Shown here in pieces: positions 27,216 to 35,869 of a stretch of 53,738 nucleotides of DNA (its first letter is position 1; the number at the start of each line of letters is the position of its first letter). Below the pieces are notes generated by a model that was not told where the DNA came from, searched no databases, and saw only the letters and a program-made list of their open reading frames with translations. The stretch is from an uncultured Clostridia bacterium. Its GTDB lineage: Bacteria > Bacillota_I > Bacilli_A > RF39 > UBA660. Made by a program: the position numbers and the translations under genes. Location of the stretch: NCBI GenBank assembly GCA_948433435.1, contig CAOJDX010000002.1:89432-143169 (forward strand). The letters run 5' to 3'.

Positions 27216-28316
27216 ATGAATGATTATCCTACTTTACAGTTAGGTGATGTTGGGAATGATGTAAGAATCCTTCAACAATTATTAAAAATAGTCAACTTAT
27301 TTCCAGGAAGTATTACTGGGAGTTTTGATACCACAACGGAAAATGCAGTGAAAACTTTTCAAAGAGAAAATAATTTAACTCCAACAGGAATAGTTACTAT
27401 TGAAGTTTGGACATATTTACTAGAGCAAACATCTTCAGAGACTCCACAAGCAGGATCTTTTCCTATTTTGCGGTTAGGAGATACTGGAGAAGATGTTAAA
27501 GTATTACAACAACAATTAAAAACAACTCTTTATTATGATTCCGAAATTACAGGTGAATATGATGCTGAAACAGAATCTGCCGTTAGAACTTTTCAATTGA
27601 ATAATCAAATACTTGCTAGTGGAATAGCTACCAATCCAACATGGTATAGTTTAGAAGAGGCCTACTCTTCCTTAGACTGTGATATAACTACTCCGCCAAC
27701 AACAGAGGACACAGAGAAATATATCATTCAAAAGGGAGATACTTTATATAGTATTGCTCAAAAATTTAATACTACAGTTGACCGATTAAAAGAGTTAAAT
27801 AACTTGACCAGTAATACTTTAGTTATCGGAAGTACTCTCCTTGTTCCTAAAAGGATTACAGCATCGGGAACTACCTACACAGTAAAAAGAGGAGATACTC
27901 TATATGGCATTGCTCAAGCTTTCAATATATCAGTCGAAGAATTAAAGAAAGCTAATAATCTAACTTCTAATGTTCTGTCTATTGGGCAAGTTTTAACGAT
28001 TCCTAAAACAGAAGAAAATTATATTACTTATACTGTTAAAAAAGGAGATACTTTATATAGTATCGCTAGAAACTATGATGTTAGTGTCAATGAATTAATG
28101 CAATTAAACAACCTATCATCAAGTGTATTAACTGTTGGGCAAACATTAGTAATTCCTACAACAAAACCAGATCAATCAAAAACTTATATTGTTAAAAGAG
28201 GCGATACCCTATATAGTATTGCTCAAACTTATCATACAACAGTAGATAAAATTAAAAATTTGAACAATTTAACAACTAATACTTTATCTATTGGTCAAAC
28301 TTTATTAATTCCATAA
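27216..28316 (+). CDS. PG-binding (x2) and LysM (x4) protein
   Basis: 366 residues. Two PG_binding_1 domains (about 5-65 and 90-145; LRLGDTGEDVKVLQQQLK) are followed by four LysM modules (about 168-212, 220-264, 271-315, 323-366), each YIVK.GDTLYSIAQ. AGAGGTG precedes the ATG. No signal peptide. It resembles the LysM protein of the 11.6 kb operon and shares an 86-nt divergent promoter region with the fused SpoIID gene, so these may be induced together. Confidence 0.88.
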   Translation: MNDYPTLQLGDVGNDVRILQQLLKIVNLFPGSITGSFDTTTENAVKTFQRENNLTPTGIVTIEVWTYLLEQTSSETPQAGSFPILRLGDTGEDVKVLQQQLKTTLYYDSEITGEYDAETESAVRTFQLNNQILASGIATNPTWYSLEEAYSSLDCDITTPPTTEDTEKYIIQKGDTLYSIAQKFNTTVDRLKELNNLTSNTLVIGSTLLVPKRITASGTTYTVKRGDTLYGIAQAFNISVEELKKANNLTSNVLSIGQVLTIPKTEENYITYTVKKGDTLYSIARNYDVSVNELMQLNNLSSSVLTVGQTLVIPTTKPDQSKTYIVKRGDTLYSIAQTYHTTVDKIKNLNNLTTNTLSIGQTLLIP

Positions 28317-28326
28317 ATATAAAAAT

Positions 28327-28376
28327 ACTAGAAAAGAATATTTTTTATTTAGAAATACCAAATTCTAGTGTTTTTT
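28327..28376. terminator. Probable terminator after the LysM gene
   Basis: ACTAGAA (28327-28333) and TTCTAGT (28363-28369) can pair, with a 29-nt loop, followed by T-rich sequence; it also overlaps the end of the convergent small gene. Confidence 0.5.
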
Positions 28377-28575
28377 ATTTGTTATTTTTAAAAATTAACT
28401 CTTCCAACTTGTTATACTTTTCAATTAATAACTGATTATATTTTTCTAAAAGTTTTTTTTCGGCTTTTGTGGTAAGAACCCCTCTTTTTTGAATTTCTTC
28501 CCTTAATTCATTTCTTGTTTTTTCTATTGGAGTAATAACAGATTCTATATAAAGTTGAATCATATCTTTTTCCAT
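28375..28575 (-). CDS. Hypothetical coiled-coil small protein
   Basis: 66 residues from ATG 28575, which follows AGGGGGA; a longer reading upstream has no ribosome site and would cover the operator region. Sequence is helical and charged (ITPIEKTRNELREEIQ...EKYNQLLIEKYNKLEEL) with heptad-like spacing, suggesting a coiled coil. Divergent from the small XRE gene at 28711. Function unknown, perhaps the regulated partner of that regulator. Confidence 0.55.
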   Translation of the reverse strand: MEKDMIQLYIESVITPIEKTRNELREEIQKRGVLTTKAEKKLLEKYNQLLIEKYNKLEELIFKNNK

Positions 28576-28636
28576 GATGTTCCCCCTGCTTTTGATATTC
28601 AAATAATCTTTATATACTAAAGACATATTCTTAAAT

Positions 28637-28682
28637 TTCCATACCAAAAGTATGGAATACGAACCAATTATACATTCGTATT
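28637..28682. promoter_or_regulatory. Tandem inverted repeats between divergent genes
   Basis: TTCCATAC-CAAAA-GTATGGAA (28637-28657) and AATACGAA-N11-TTCGTATT (28656-28682) overlap by two bases. Their position between the coiled-coil gene and the XRE gene suits operators. Confidence 0.6.
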
Positions 28683-28710
28683 GTATGCTTGTCAATAGGA
28701 GGAATAATTA

Positions 28711-28923
28711 ATGAAAGTTGTTGCAAATGACTATGAAGAAAAGGATGTAATGAAAATACTCCGTGAATGGTCTGGAGAAAAACAACCTGAATTTGGCAAA
28801 AATCTTGGATTAAGTGGAATGACTATTCAAGGATATGAGAGAGGTGTTAGAAGATATACATTTGAAACAATGATGAAAATAGCTAAAAAATATGGCTATA
28901 CAGTTACTATTGAGAAAAAATAA
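28711..28923 (+). CDS. Small XRE-type HTH protein
   Basis: 70 residues: LREWSGEKQPEFGKNLGLSGMTIQGYERGVRRYTFETMMKIA fits a minimal Cro/CI-type HTH with little else. AGGAGGA precedes the ATG. Probably a repressor acting on the inverted repeats upstream. Ends 16 nt before a strong bidirectional terminator. Confidence 0.7.
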   Translation: MKVVANDYEEKDVMKILREWSGEKQPEFGKNLGLSGMTIQGYERGVRRYTFETMMKIAKKYGYTVTIEKK

Positions 28924-28938
28924 ACTAAAAATTACATA

Positions 28939-28977
28939 ATAAAAGTGGTAAAATATTATATAAGTTACCACTTTTAT
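28939..28977. terminator. Bidirectional terminator
   Basis: ATAAAAGTGGTAA and its perfect complement 13 nt later (28939-28951, 28965-28977), with A and T runs on both sides; between the XRE gene and the convergent DUF5655-type gene. Confidence 0.85.
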
Positions 28978-29006
28978 TTATTTTAGAGATGGTTGATCAA
29001 AATTTT

Positions 29007-29900
29007 TTATTTTTTATTTATTTTAAAAGATTGCTCAATTAATGGCATAATATGATCAATATCTTTCTCTGATTTTATTTCTACTTGATAATCTCCATTC
29101 CCTAAATGTCCAACTGAGGCTATATCTCTTGCTATATGATTTGGATCATTCAGAATATCCTTTTTCACATTAAGCTGAACAATTAATTTACTTTTATAGA
29201 CAATAATATCGCATATATTGGTCCTACCTTTAAATGCAATATAAACTTGTTTAATATCGATATAAATATCTCCTAATTCTAGAATTTGCATTTTCAACAT
29301 CTCATAAAGATTTCTAATTTCATCTGATATCCCATAAAAATGATCTTCTTCTGTAAAAACCTTTATTTCTTTATTAACTGTTCTTTGAGAACTTCCACTT
29401 TTTAATTCTTGTATACTGACATTACTTGTTTTTGCAATAAAGTCTATATCTATAATATCTTCTGTATATTTAGTAACCTTGATTAAATCTATTGGGATAT
29501 CTCTAAAGTCAGCTGCACTTAACTGATGTATTGTATAAGTTGGTGATACGAAAATAATTCTAGACTGACTCCAATTAATATCTCTTATTTTTAAATTACA
29601 ATTCTTTTTTTCGTTGTATTTTAATACAAAATCGGCTTTTCTCTCTAATAATAATTTTAAATAGGTATATCCTTGATCTACTAAACTATGGTTTTTAACA
29701 TTTTTGTATTCAATAATTCTAAATGATTTACTTTCAGGATCAAAGGCTAGAGTATCAATACGAAAGTTTCCAACAGTAAATTCTGTTTCGATAAATTGAT
29801 AATGAAGTATTGAGTCAAGATTACTTTCAAAATAATTTTGTAACTCTTTTTCGTTTTTAAACTCTTTTTGCTTTAATTCTTTATTATTTTTGATAATCAT
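29007..29900 (-). CDS. DUF5655-type protein with PD-(D/E)XK-like N-domain
   Basis: 297 residues. The N-terminal half has RIDTLAFDPESKSFRIIEYK, a D...E-x-K pattern like PD-(D/E)XK nuclease-fold proteins. The C-terminal half (VYIAFKGRTNICDIIVYKSKLIVQLNVKK, then GHLGNGDYQVEIKSEKDID) matches the DUF5655 domain. Whether it cleaves DNA cannot be told here; other members appear as restriction-linked or stand-alone genes. No ribosome site better than GGTG is visible. Confidence 0.75.
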   Translation of the reverse strand: MIIKNNKELKQKEFKNEKELQNYFESNLDSILHYQFIETEFTVGNFRIDTLAFDPESKSFRIIEYKNVKNHSLVDQGYTYLKLLLERKADFVLKYNEKKNCNLKIRDINWSQSRIIFVSPTYTIHQLSAADFRDIPIDLIKVTKYTEDIIDIDFIAKTSNVSIQELKSGSSQRTVNKEIKVFTEEDHFYGISDEIRNLYEMLKMQILELGDIYIDIKQVYIAFKGRTNICDIIVYKSKLIVQLNVKKDILNDPNHIARDIASVGHLGNGDYQVEIKSEKDIDHIMPLIEQSFKINKK

Positions 29901-30045
29901 TACAACACCATACTTTCTATCAACATATTAAATAGATTTTAATTGTATTCTATTATATCATGAAAAATATTTTTTTGATATTTTTTTTACAATACTCCAG
30001 TTACCTTAATTTATTTTTAGGATAAGAACTCTTTTTCTAGTGTTA

Positions 30046-32649
30046 TTAATTTTTTTTGAATATTTTATAGCATAGTTTATATATCTCGTAAACCATGATT
30101 ATCATTAAAGATAATGTAAATAATTTTATAATTACCACTACTGGTAAAGGAGTAATCTTAAAAAACATGGCAGTAGTTTGATATTCTGCTATTATAATTT
30201 GTAATAATATAGACCCAATTACGGTTATTATTACATAAGGATTAGTCTGAATTGCTTTTTTAAAAATTGATTTTTTTTCACTACGACAGTTAAAAACATT
30301 AATATTTTGGATAAATACCATTAACATCATGATGACAGATCTTGCTAAAACAATATTGATATTTTTATCCATCATGTATTTCCAAGTTCCAAAAACAATG
30401 GCACTAATAGTTAAACCTAAAATACTTACTTCTATCATTAAATCTTTTGAGAATAGTGATTCATTGGTGTCTCTTGGCCTTTCTTCCATCATATCATCTT
30501 CTGCCTTTTCAAAAGAAAGTGCTACATCCTGTAGGCCATCGGTTACAATATTTAACCATAATAATTGAATGGCTAAAAGTGGTATATCATATCCAAGAGC
30601 AATAGATAATAAAAAGAAACAAACTTCAGCAAAACCACAACTTAATAAAAACAAGGTTATTTTTCTGATATTACTATAAGCAGTTCTTCCTTCCTTAATC
30701 CCTGCTACAATTGAGGTGAAGTTATCATCTCTTACAATCATAGAAGCAGTTTCCTTAGCTACATCTGTTCCACTTCCCATAGCTATTCCAATATTAGCTT
30801 TCCTTATAGCGGGAGCATCATTTACTCCATCCCCTGTCACTGCTACAAATTCCTTTTGTCTTTTAAGGGACTCTACTATATCCAACTTATCTATAGGAGT
30901 AACTCTAGCAAATACTTTTATTTTCCTAATAAATTGATCAAATTCTTTTTGGCCTAGATTACGATATTTGATGATATCTTTACCTGTTGCAACTTCTTCC
31001 TTTGAATTACATAAACCTAAATCTTTAGCGATTGCATAAGCAGTTAGAGGATGATCACCTGTTATCATCATTACTTTTATTCCAGCATTATGACATTCCA
31101 TTAAGGAATCTTTTACCTCTTTTCTAATTGGATCTATAAATGCTACTAACCCAATAAATTCTAAATTTTTAATATATTCTTTTGAGGCTTCTTTTACCTT
31201 TCCTGAGGCGATAGCAATCACTCTGTATCCTTGTCTTGTTAATTCTTCATTTTGCTCATTATATTTTTTATTTTCTTCAGAAAATTCTATTACTTTTTCT
31301 AAAGAGCCTTTTACTGTACAGTATGTTTTTCCTTCTACTTCATAAAATGCTGCTGAATATTGATTTTCCGATTCATAAGGTATTCTTTCAATAACTTTTG
31401 GCTTATTTTTTATTCCCATTTTTTCACTTAAACATAAAAAAGCTATATCAATAGAATCTCCAAAAAATTGCCATTTTCCTTTTTTCTTTTCTAAGTGTGC
31501 TTCATTATTTAGAGCTCCTAACATGGCGATATATTGGGCTTTATCTAATGAGGCATCATCTATAGCAGTTACTTCTCCATCTCCATTATATCCAGTTCCT
31601 GATATAGTATAATGACTACCATCTTTCAATATTATTTCCTTAGCAGTTTGTTCATTGACTGTTAAGGTTCCTGTTTTATCTGAAGCAATCACTGTACAAC
31701 TTCCAAGAGATTCTACAGCATTTAATTTTTTTACTATGACATTTTTTTTGGCCATTCTTTTTGAAGCGATCGTTAGAGCCATTGTTAGAGCTAAGGGAAG
31801 TCCTTCAGGCATAGCTGAAACAGCTAAAGCTATTACACAAAGAAAGATTTCATTTATCGGATAGCCTTTTGTTAATAAAATTATGGTAGTTAGAATGGCT
31901 ATTATCATAATTATGATGCTAATTTGTTTTGAAAATTTTTCTATTCTAATTGTTAAGGGAGATTTTTCTTCTTTAGTATTGGTTACCTTATCAGCAATTT
32001 TACCGATTTCTGTTTCAATTGCAGTTGCTACTACTACTGCTTTTGCTCGACCTGTTATGACGGAAGTTCCAGCATAAAGCATATTTTTGCGGTCTGCTAA
32101 AGATACCTCCTCTTGCAGTACTTCCTTTATTTTGTAAACATTAATACTTTCCCCTGTTAAAGAGGATTCATCGACTTGGAAATTATAACATTCTATAATT
32201 CTAGCATCTGCACTTATTTTATCGCCACTTTCTAAAATTAAAATATCTCCGACTACCACATTGCTAGAATCAATTACCATTTCCCGATTACCTCTAATTA
32301 CTTTAGATGTTGATCGAATCATATTCATTAACGAATCTGCATCTTTTCTAGCCTTTACTTCTTCATAAGTTGCCATTAAAACATCAACTAGAATGATTAA
32401 TATTAAAGCAAAAGCATCGATTATTTCCCCTGCGGTAAAGGATAATATTACAGTTATTACTAAAATCATTTCAATGGGATTTTTAAATTGTGAAATAAAA
32501 ATCTTAAAAATACTTTCTGCTTTTTTCTTAGGTAATTCGTTTTTGCCATATTTTTCTAATCTTTCTTTAACACTTTCCTTATTTAAGCCTTTTTCACTTG
32601 TGTCAAAGTGGATAAAAACATCAGCAATGTCTTGATTATAAAAGTTCAT
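30046..32649 (-). CDS. P2-type (Ca2+-like) cation-transporting ATPase
   Basis: 867 residues, typical for bacterial SERCA/PMCA-like pumps. N-terminal cation_ATPase_N, TGES actuator (SSLTGESINVYK), membrane motif MPEGLPLALT, DKTGTLTVNE phosphorylation site, TGDHPLTA, GDGVNDAP hinge, and about ten membrane helices. Probable Ca2+ export from the cytosol, using the PEGLP motif as the ion ligand. Monocistronic. The 228-nt gap upstream (32650-32877) contains nothing else I can support. Confidence 0.94.
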   Translation of the reverse strand: MNFYNQDIADVFIHFDTSEKGLNKESVKERLEKYGKNELPKKKAESIFKIFISQFKNPIEMILVITVILSFTAGEIIDAFALILIILVDVLMATYEEVKARKDADSLMNMIRSTSKVIRGNREMVIDSSNVVVGDILILESGDKISADARIIECYNFQVDESSLTGESINVYKIKEVLQEEVSLADRKNMLYAGTSVITGRAKAVVVATAIETEIGKIADKVTNTKEEKSPLTIRIEKFSKQISIIIMIIAILTTIILLTKGYPINEIFLCVIALAVSAMPEGLPLALTMALTIASKRMAKKNVIVKKLNAVESLGSCTVIASDKTGTLTVNEQTAKEIILKDGSHYTISGTGYNGDGEVTAIDDASLDKAQYIAMLGALNNEAHLEKKKGKWQFFGDSIDIAFLCLSEKMGIKNKPKVIERIPYESENQYSAAFYEVEGKTYCTVKGSLEKVIEFSEENKKYNEQNEELTRQGYRVIAIASGKVKEASKEYIKNLEFIGLVAFIDPIRKEVKDSLMECHNAGIKVMMITGDHPLTAYAIAKDLGLCNSKEEVATGKDIIKYRNLGQKEFDQFIRKIKVFARVTPIDKLDIVESLKRQKEFVAVTGDGVNDAPAIRKANIGIAMGSGTDVAKETASMIVRDDNFTSIVAGIKEGRTAYSNIRKITLFLLSCGFAEVCFFLLSIALGYDIPLLAIQLLWLNIVTDGLQDVALSFEKAEDDMMEERPRDTNESLFSKDLMIEVSILGLTISAIVFGTWKYMMDKNINIVLARSVIMMLMVFIQNINVFNCRSEKKSIFKKAIQTNPYVIITVIGSILLQIIIAEYQTTAMFFKITPLPVVVIIKLFTLSLMIIMVYEIYKLCYKIFKKN

Positions 32650-32877
32650 TTTAGTATTTTCCTTTCTTAAATATATTATTGGTTATATTTTCTTTATTTA
32701 TAACTTTTATAATTAAAGAAAAACTAACCCCCAGAGAAAAAATCATATTACTACTTTAGAAAACAGTTTTTCTTATTTTATATGATAATGTCAATTTCAT
32801 AATATTTATTATTCTATACTTATGATTTAATTTATAATTTAATAAAATTTAACCTAAGTATCAATAATTCATCGAGC

Positions 32878-33345
32878 CTATATTTTATTCTCATTTTTTA
32901 GTTTTACCCACGTTTGCATTCCTTTTTTGTCAATAGGAAATGGTTTTAATTTTACTATTTTGTCTATAAAAATCAGTGTTGCATAATTACTATTCTTCTT
33001 GATTATCCAAAAATTATCTTCTACATATAATTGTTTATTATATCTGATTCTTATCTCATCAATGGGTATTTTAGCTAAATCAAAAAATAACAGTTTTTTT
33101 ATGGTAAAATAGGCCATTACATTACCACTAGACTTTTTTACTATAACAATGTCTTCTTGGGAAATTTGATCATATGGTAAGATTTTCTTTTTGCTAAACC
33201 TAGATTCAATGGTCTTCTTTCCATCCAATATATATGTTAAATATGGCTCTCTAAAAATTCCAAGGTGAATATTATGCCTTTTTATTTCTTCTAACTCTGT
33301 ATATGTTAATTGCTGTTTTAAATTTTTCATTATTTCTTCATACAT
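32878..33345 (-). CDS. ASCH-domain protein
   Basis: 155 residues. HLGIFREPYLTYILDGKKTIESRFSKKK is the typical opening of an ASCH (PUA-like) domain with the GKKTIE-R pocket, and IVIVKKSSGNVMAYFTIKKL the following strand pair. ASCH proteins bind RNA or modified nucleosides; several are hydrolases of N4-acetylcytidine. It overlaps the upstream GNAT gene by 8 nt, an operon of two small enzymes. Confidence 0.8.
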   Translation of the reverse strand: MYEEIMKNLKQQLTYTELEEIKRHNIHLGIFREPYLTYILDGKKTIESRFSKKKILPYDQISQEDIVIVKKSSGNVMAYFTIKKLLFFDLAKIPIDEIRIRYNKQLYVEDNFWIIKKNSNYATLIFIDKIVKLKPFPIDKKGMQTWVKLKNENKI

Positions 33346-33781
33346 GATTATTAGCCTTTCTATAAAATATATTTAACTCTGATAATTTAAAATCTAATTT
33401 TTTCATTGAATTTAACATAGTAACATTTTCATTACCGACAAAATCTGTAATAAATTTACAGTCTTTTTCTTTTGATTCAAGTTCATATAATAACATTTTA
33501 AATATTCCTTTATTTCTATATTCTTCTTTCACATAAACTTGTGATAGATAAATTCCTTTTCCACAATTTGCCCAATAAATATAAGAATATAGAACAAAGC
33601 CAATAGGAATTTTATTTTCCTCTGCAAGAATAGCCTTACATATTTTATCTTCAAATAAGTCCTTATCTATATTATGATCGAAGGTGCTATCATTTAGTCC
33701 AGACAATAAGTTTATTTCTTTATTAGCATTTAATATAAATTCTTTATCTCTGAATTCGACTTCTCTAAAATTAACGTTCAT
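33338..33781 (-). CDS. GNAT-family N-acetyltransferase
   Basis: 147 residues. YVKEEYRNKGIFKMLLYELE is the acetyl-CoA-binding loop (motif A, R-N-K-G), followed by NENVTMLNSMKKLDFKLSE as motif B. AAAAGGAG precedes the ATG. It overlaps the ASCH gene, whose relatives handle modified nucleosides; a functional pair is possible but unproven. Confidence 0.8.
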   Translation of the reverse strand: MNVNFREVEFRDKEFILNANKEINLLSGLNDSTFDHNIDKDLFEDKICKAILAEENKIPIGFVLYSYIYWANCGKGIYLSQVYVKEEYRNKGIFKMLLYELESKEKDCKFITDFVGNENVTMLNSMKKLDFKLSELNIFYRKANNHV

Positions 33782-33800
33782 TTACTTTCTCCTTTTGAAC

Positions 33801-34448
33801 CTAATTATTTGTTAAGGTTGAATTTTCTTGAATAGGTATTAATCTTGTTTTTATTATATTTATAAAGGCACATTTATGCTCTATCTCAAATTTTTCTAGA
33901 TCAGTTTCTAATTCATATTTTACCAGCAGATCAGGAATAAATTCATACTTATCACTAGCAAAATTACCATATGCTGTATCACTTTCTGTATAACTTCCTT
34001 TTAACATATTATATAAAAGTTTCCATCTATCACAGGATCCGACATCTGTTTCTTTTGTAATATTATCACTCTTTTTCACTATTGGCTTTTCTTCCATATC
34101 TATAACAGAAAAATTTATACTTAACTTATTATAATAATCTTTTAATATAGAGTTTTCAAAATACTGATTTAATGCTACTTCTATGCAGTTATTAACATCT
34201 GTGTTTTGATTGATTACCATTAATCTAACAGGAATTTTGTCTTTATAAAATACAATAGCCTGATGTTTATTACTTATATGTATATCATTTGAACTAACTG
34301 TAATAATACAATTACAATTCTTAATTATCTTATATTCATCAAATGGTATCTTATTATTTTCAAATCCATCTACAAATGCTCCATTGAAACATTCATAATG
34401 ATTTTTGTATTGCTCGGTCCATAAGTCAATTGTTCTAATTACTTTCAT
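33801..34448 (-). CDS. Hypothetical protein
   Basis: 215 residues, soluble, with no recognised motif. The central section (KHQAIVFYKDKIPVRLMVINQNTD) is strand-rich. It lies 20 nt upstream of the GNAT/ASCH pair on the same strand and may start that operon. The ATG follows AAGGAA. 34449-34626 holds nothing I can support. Confidence 0.55.
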   Translation of the reverse strand: MKVIRTIDLWTEQYKNHYECFNGAFVDGFENNKIPFDEYKIIKNCNCIITVSSNDIHISNKHQAIVFYKDKIPVRLMVINQNTDVNNCIEVALNQYFENSILKDYYNKLSINFSVIDMEEKPIVKKSDNITKETDVGSCDRWKLLYNMLKGSYTESDTAYGNFASDKYEFIPDLLVKYELETDLEKFEIEHKCAFINIIKTRLIPIQENSTLTNN

Positions 34449-34626
34449 CTTTATAAATCATTCCTTTTTAATTTATTTCAAATTTTTAGTATATTTATCA
34501 TCTTTACTTTTTATGCTAAAATGCCAAGTATTAGTCGGATTATCTTAAGGGCTTATTGAATTGTTTATATATGTAAGTTTATAAATGAATGATAAACCTT
34601 CTAATTTTGCAAGTGTTTCTATCCTA

Positions 34627-34962
34627 TTATTCAACCCATTCTATTATTTCAGCTAAGTGTTTTCTTGGTCGCTGTTTAGGAGTTTGATCGGCATAACCTA
34701 AAGCTACTGCACAATTTAATTCCATATCAATATGATTTACAAGTTCTGCAATTTTCTTGGCAACATAAATAGTATCTCCTATCCATAAACTCTCTAAACC
34801 TAAATCAGTAGCTCTTAAGCATATGTTTTCAACACAGGCACCAATAGATAAGTTATCCCCTACTATCAAATTATTACTTTTCTCTTTAAACACCAAAATC
34901 AATATAGGAGCCTGTTTAATAACGTTAGCAGTTGGAATAATACTACTAGAAATCTCATCCAA
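34627..34962 (-). pseudogene. Nitroreductase, C-terminal half only
   Basis: 111 codons open. The segment IVGDNLSIGACVENICLRATDLGLESLWIGDT is the FMN-binding/dimer region of nitroreductase-family proteins and is followed by the usual ALGYADQTPKQRPRK ending. The N-terminal half with the FMN arginines is missing; instead an ABC-F gene fragment ends 22 nt upstream on the same strand. Best read as a deletion scar joining two genes. Confidence 0.8.
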
Positions 34963-34984
34963 ATCATCATGCTTAATCGTATAA

Positions 34985-35212
34985 TTAATCTATAGATTGA
35001 TCTAAATAGCGAATTCTATTGCCTTTAAAATTAATATTCCCACTTACTTCTGCATATTTACATATTCCTAGAATGGATTTTAATAAAGTAGATTTTCCAT
35101 TTCCTTCTTCACCAATAATAGCAAGTTTATCACCATTATTTAATACTAAGTTTAAATTTTCAATTAAATATCTATCATTAATAGATATACTTAAATCTTT
35201 TATTTCTAACAT
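34985..35212 (-). pseudogene. ABC-F-type ATPase, truncated after Walker A region
   Basis: 75 codons. LSISINDRYLIENLNLVLN and the Walker A GEEGNGKSTLLKSILG, then NRIRYLDQ, match the first half of an ABC-F ribosome-protection or translation-factor ATPase (usually about 500-650 aa). The rest is lost at the junction with the nitroreductase remnant. It keeps an intact ribosome site (AAGGAGG) and a leader with alternative hairpins, typical of antibiotic-inducible ABC-F genes. Confidence 0.75.
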
Positions 35213-35278
35213 ATTATGCCTCCTTTTTATTTGGCATAATCAAAGTTTATGCCTGACTTATATCGTTAATATTCTCAT
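35213..35278 (-). promoter_or_regulatory. Leader peptide and alternative hairpins of the ABC-F gene
   Basis: A six-codon ORF MRILTI (35258-35278) follows AGAGAGGTG. Five nt later come three arms: GGCATAA (35247-35253), ATTATGCC (35233-35240) and GGCATAAT (35213-35220, touching the ribosome site and ATG). The middle arm can pair with either neighbour, so ribosome-site access may switch. Typical architecture of ribosome-stalling attenuators. Confidence 0.65.
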
Positions 35279-35368
35279 GTTATCACCTCTCTAAAAATTA
35301 CTATTTGTACAAAACTTTATATTAAATATTATACCATTAAAAAAGTAAAATCCAAACTGATTCTACTC

Positions 35369-35580
35369 TTATTTTTCAAAACTTTTATCTATTCTAACAC
35401 CCAGTATTATAGAAATCTCGTATAAAGTCATAAGTGATATTTTATTTCTATCAAAAACCTTTTCGATACGGTTTAGATAATTAACTGATACATCTAATTT
35501 TTCAGCGAGATTCATCAATCTTACACTTTTTTCATTTCTATATTTTAGATGTCCCCACAGATAGCAACCATGAGTCCTTA
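35369..35580 (-). pseudogene. XRE-type HTH gene, 5'-truncated
   Basis: The in-frame piece SVRLMNLAEKLDVSVNYLNRIE and ISLMTLYEISIILGVRIDKSFEK is an XRE/Cro-type HTH with its beginning missing. The open frame extends back through the displaced sRNA terminator and attachment core, where the protein sequence (MPPEGAKRLHFF) is clearly not native. No ribosome site or credible start. Probably already decayed before insertion of the mobile element. Confidence 0.55.
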
Positions 35581-35589
35581 TAAATAAAA

Positions 35590-35611
35590 AAAAGTGGAGC
35601 CTTTTGGCTCC
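35590..35611 (-). terminator. Displaced original terminator of the sRNA gene
   Basis: Minus strand GGAGCC-AAAA-GGCTCC (35606-35611 with 35596-35601), then AC and a T run. It directly follows the attachment core CCCCCTGAAG and fits as the native 3' end of the RNA whose promoter is now at 46.6 kb. Confidence 0.7.
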
Positions 35612-35757
35612 TTCAGGGGGCAAACTTATATCACGTACTCTTTTATTTTTTATATCATTAAATCCTTTGTTTTCAAAGGGTTTTAATTTATAAAAGTTTA
35701 AATAAGTTTACAACTTTAAAATAAAAATCTCCTGTTTTGGTGGTTGATTGGGTGGTT
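35612..35757. other. attL with integrase arm-type repeats
   Basis: Core TTCAGGGGG at 35612-35620. Two GGTGGTT boxes at 35739-35745 and 35751-35757 match boxes near attR. GAGTACGTGATA (minus strand, 35629-35640) is the inverse of 45240-45251 just upstream of the integrase. 35758-35869 shows nothing else. Confidence 0.65.
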
Positions 35758-35869
35758 AAAAAATTAAATCTTTTTTATCTTCTTCATATTAAACATTACT
35801 AATATAATTTTATCGAATATCATTTACTAATAATTTTTTATTCTTTTTAATTGAGTCATTTTAATAAAA

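Noticed and set aside
30329-32635. Several plus-strand frames of 60-80 codons across the Ca2+-ATPase
   Set aside because: Antisense shadows with no ribosome sites or family features.
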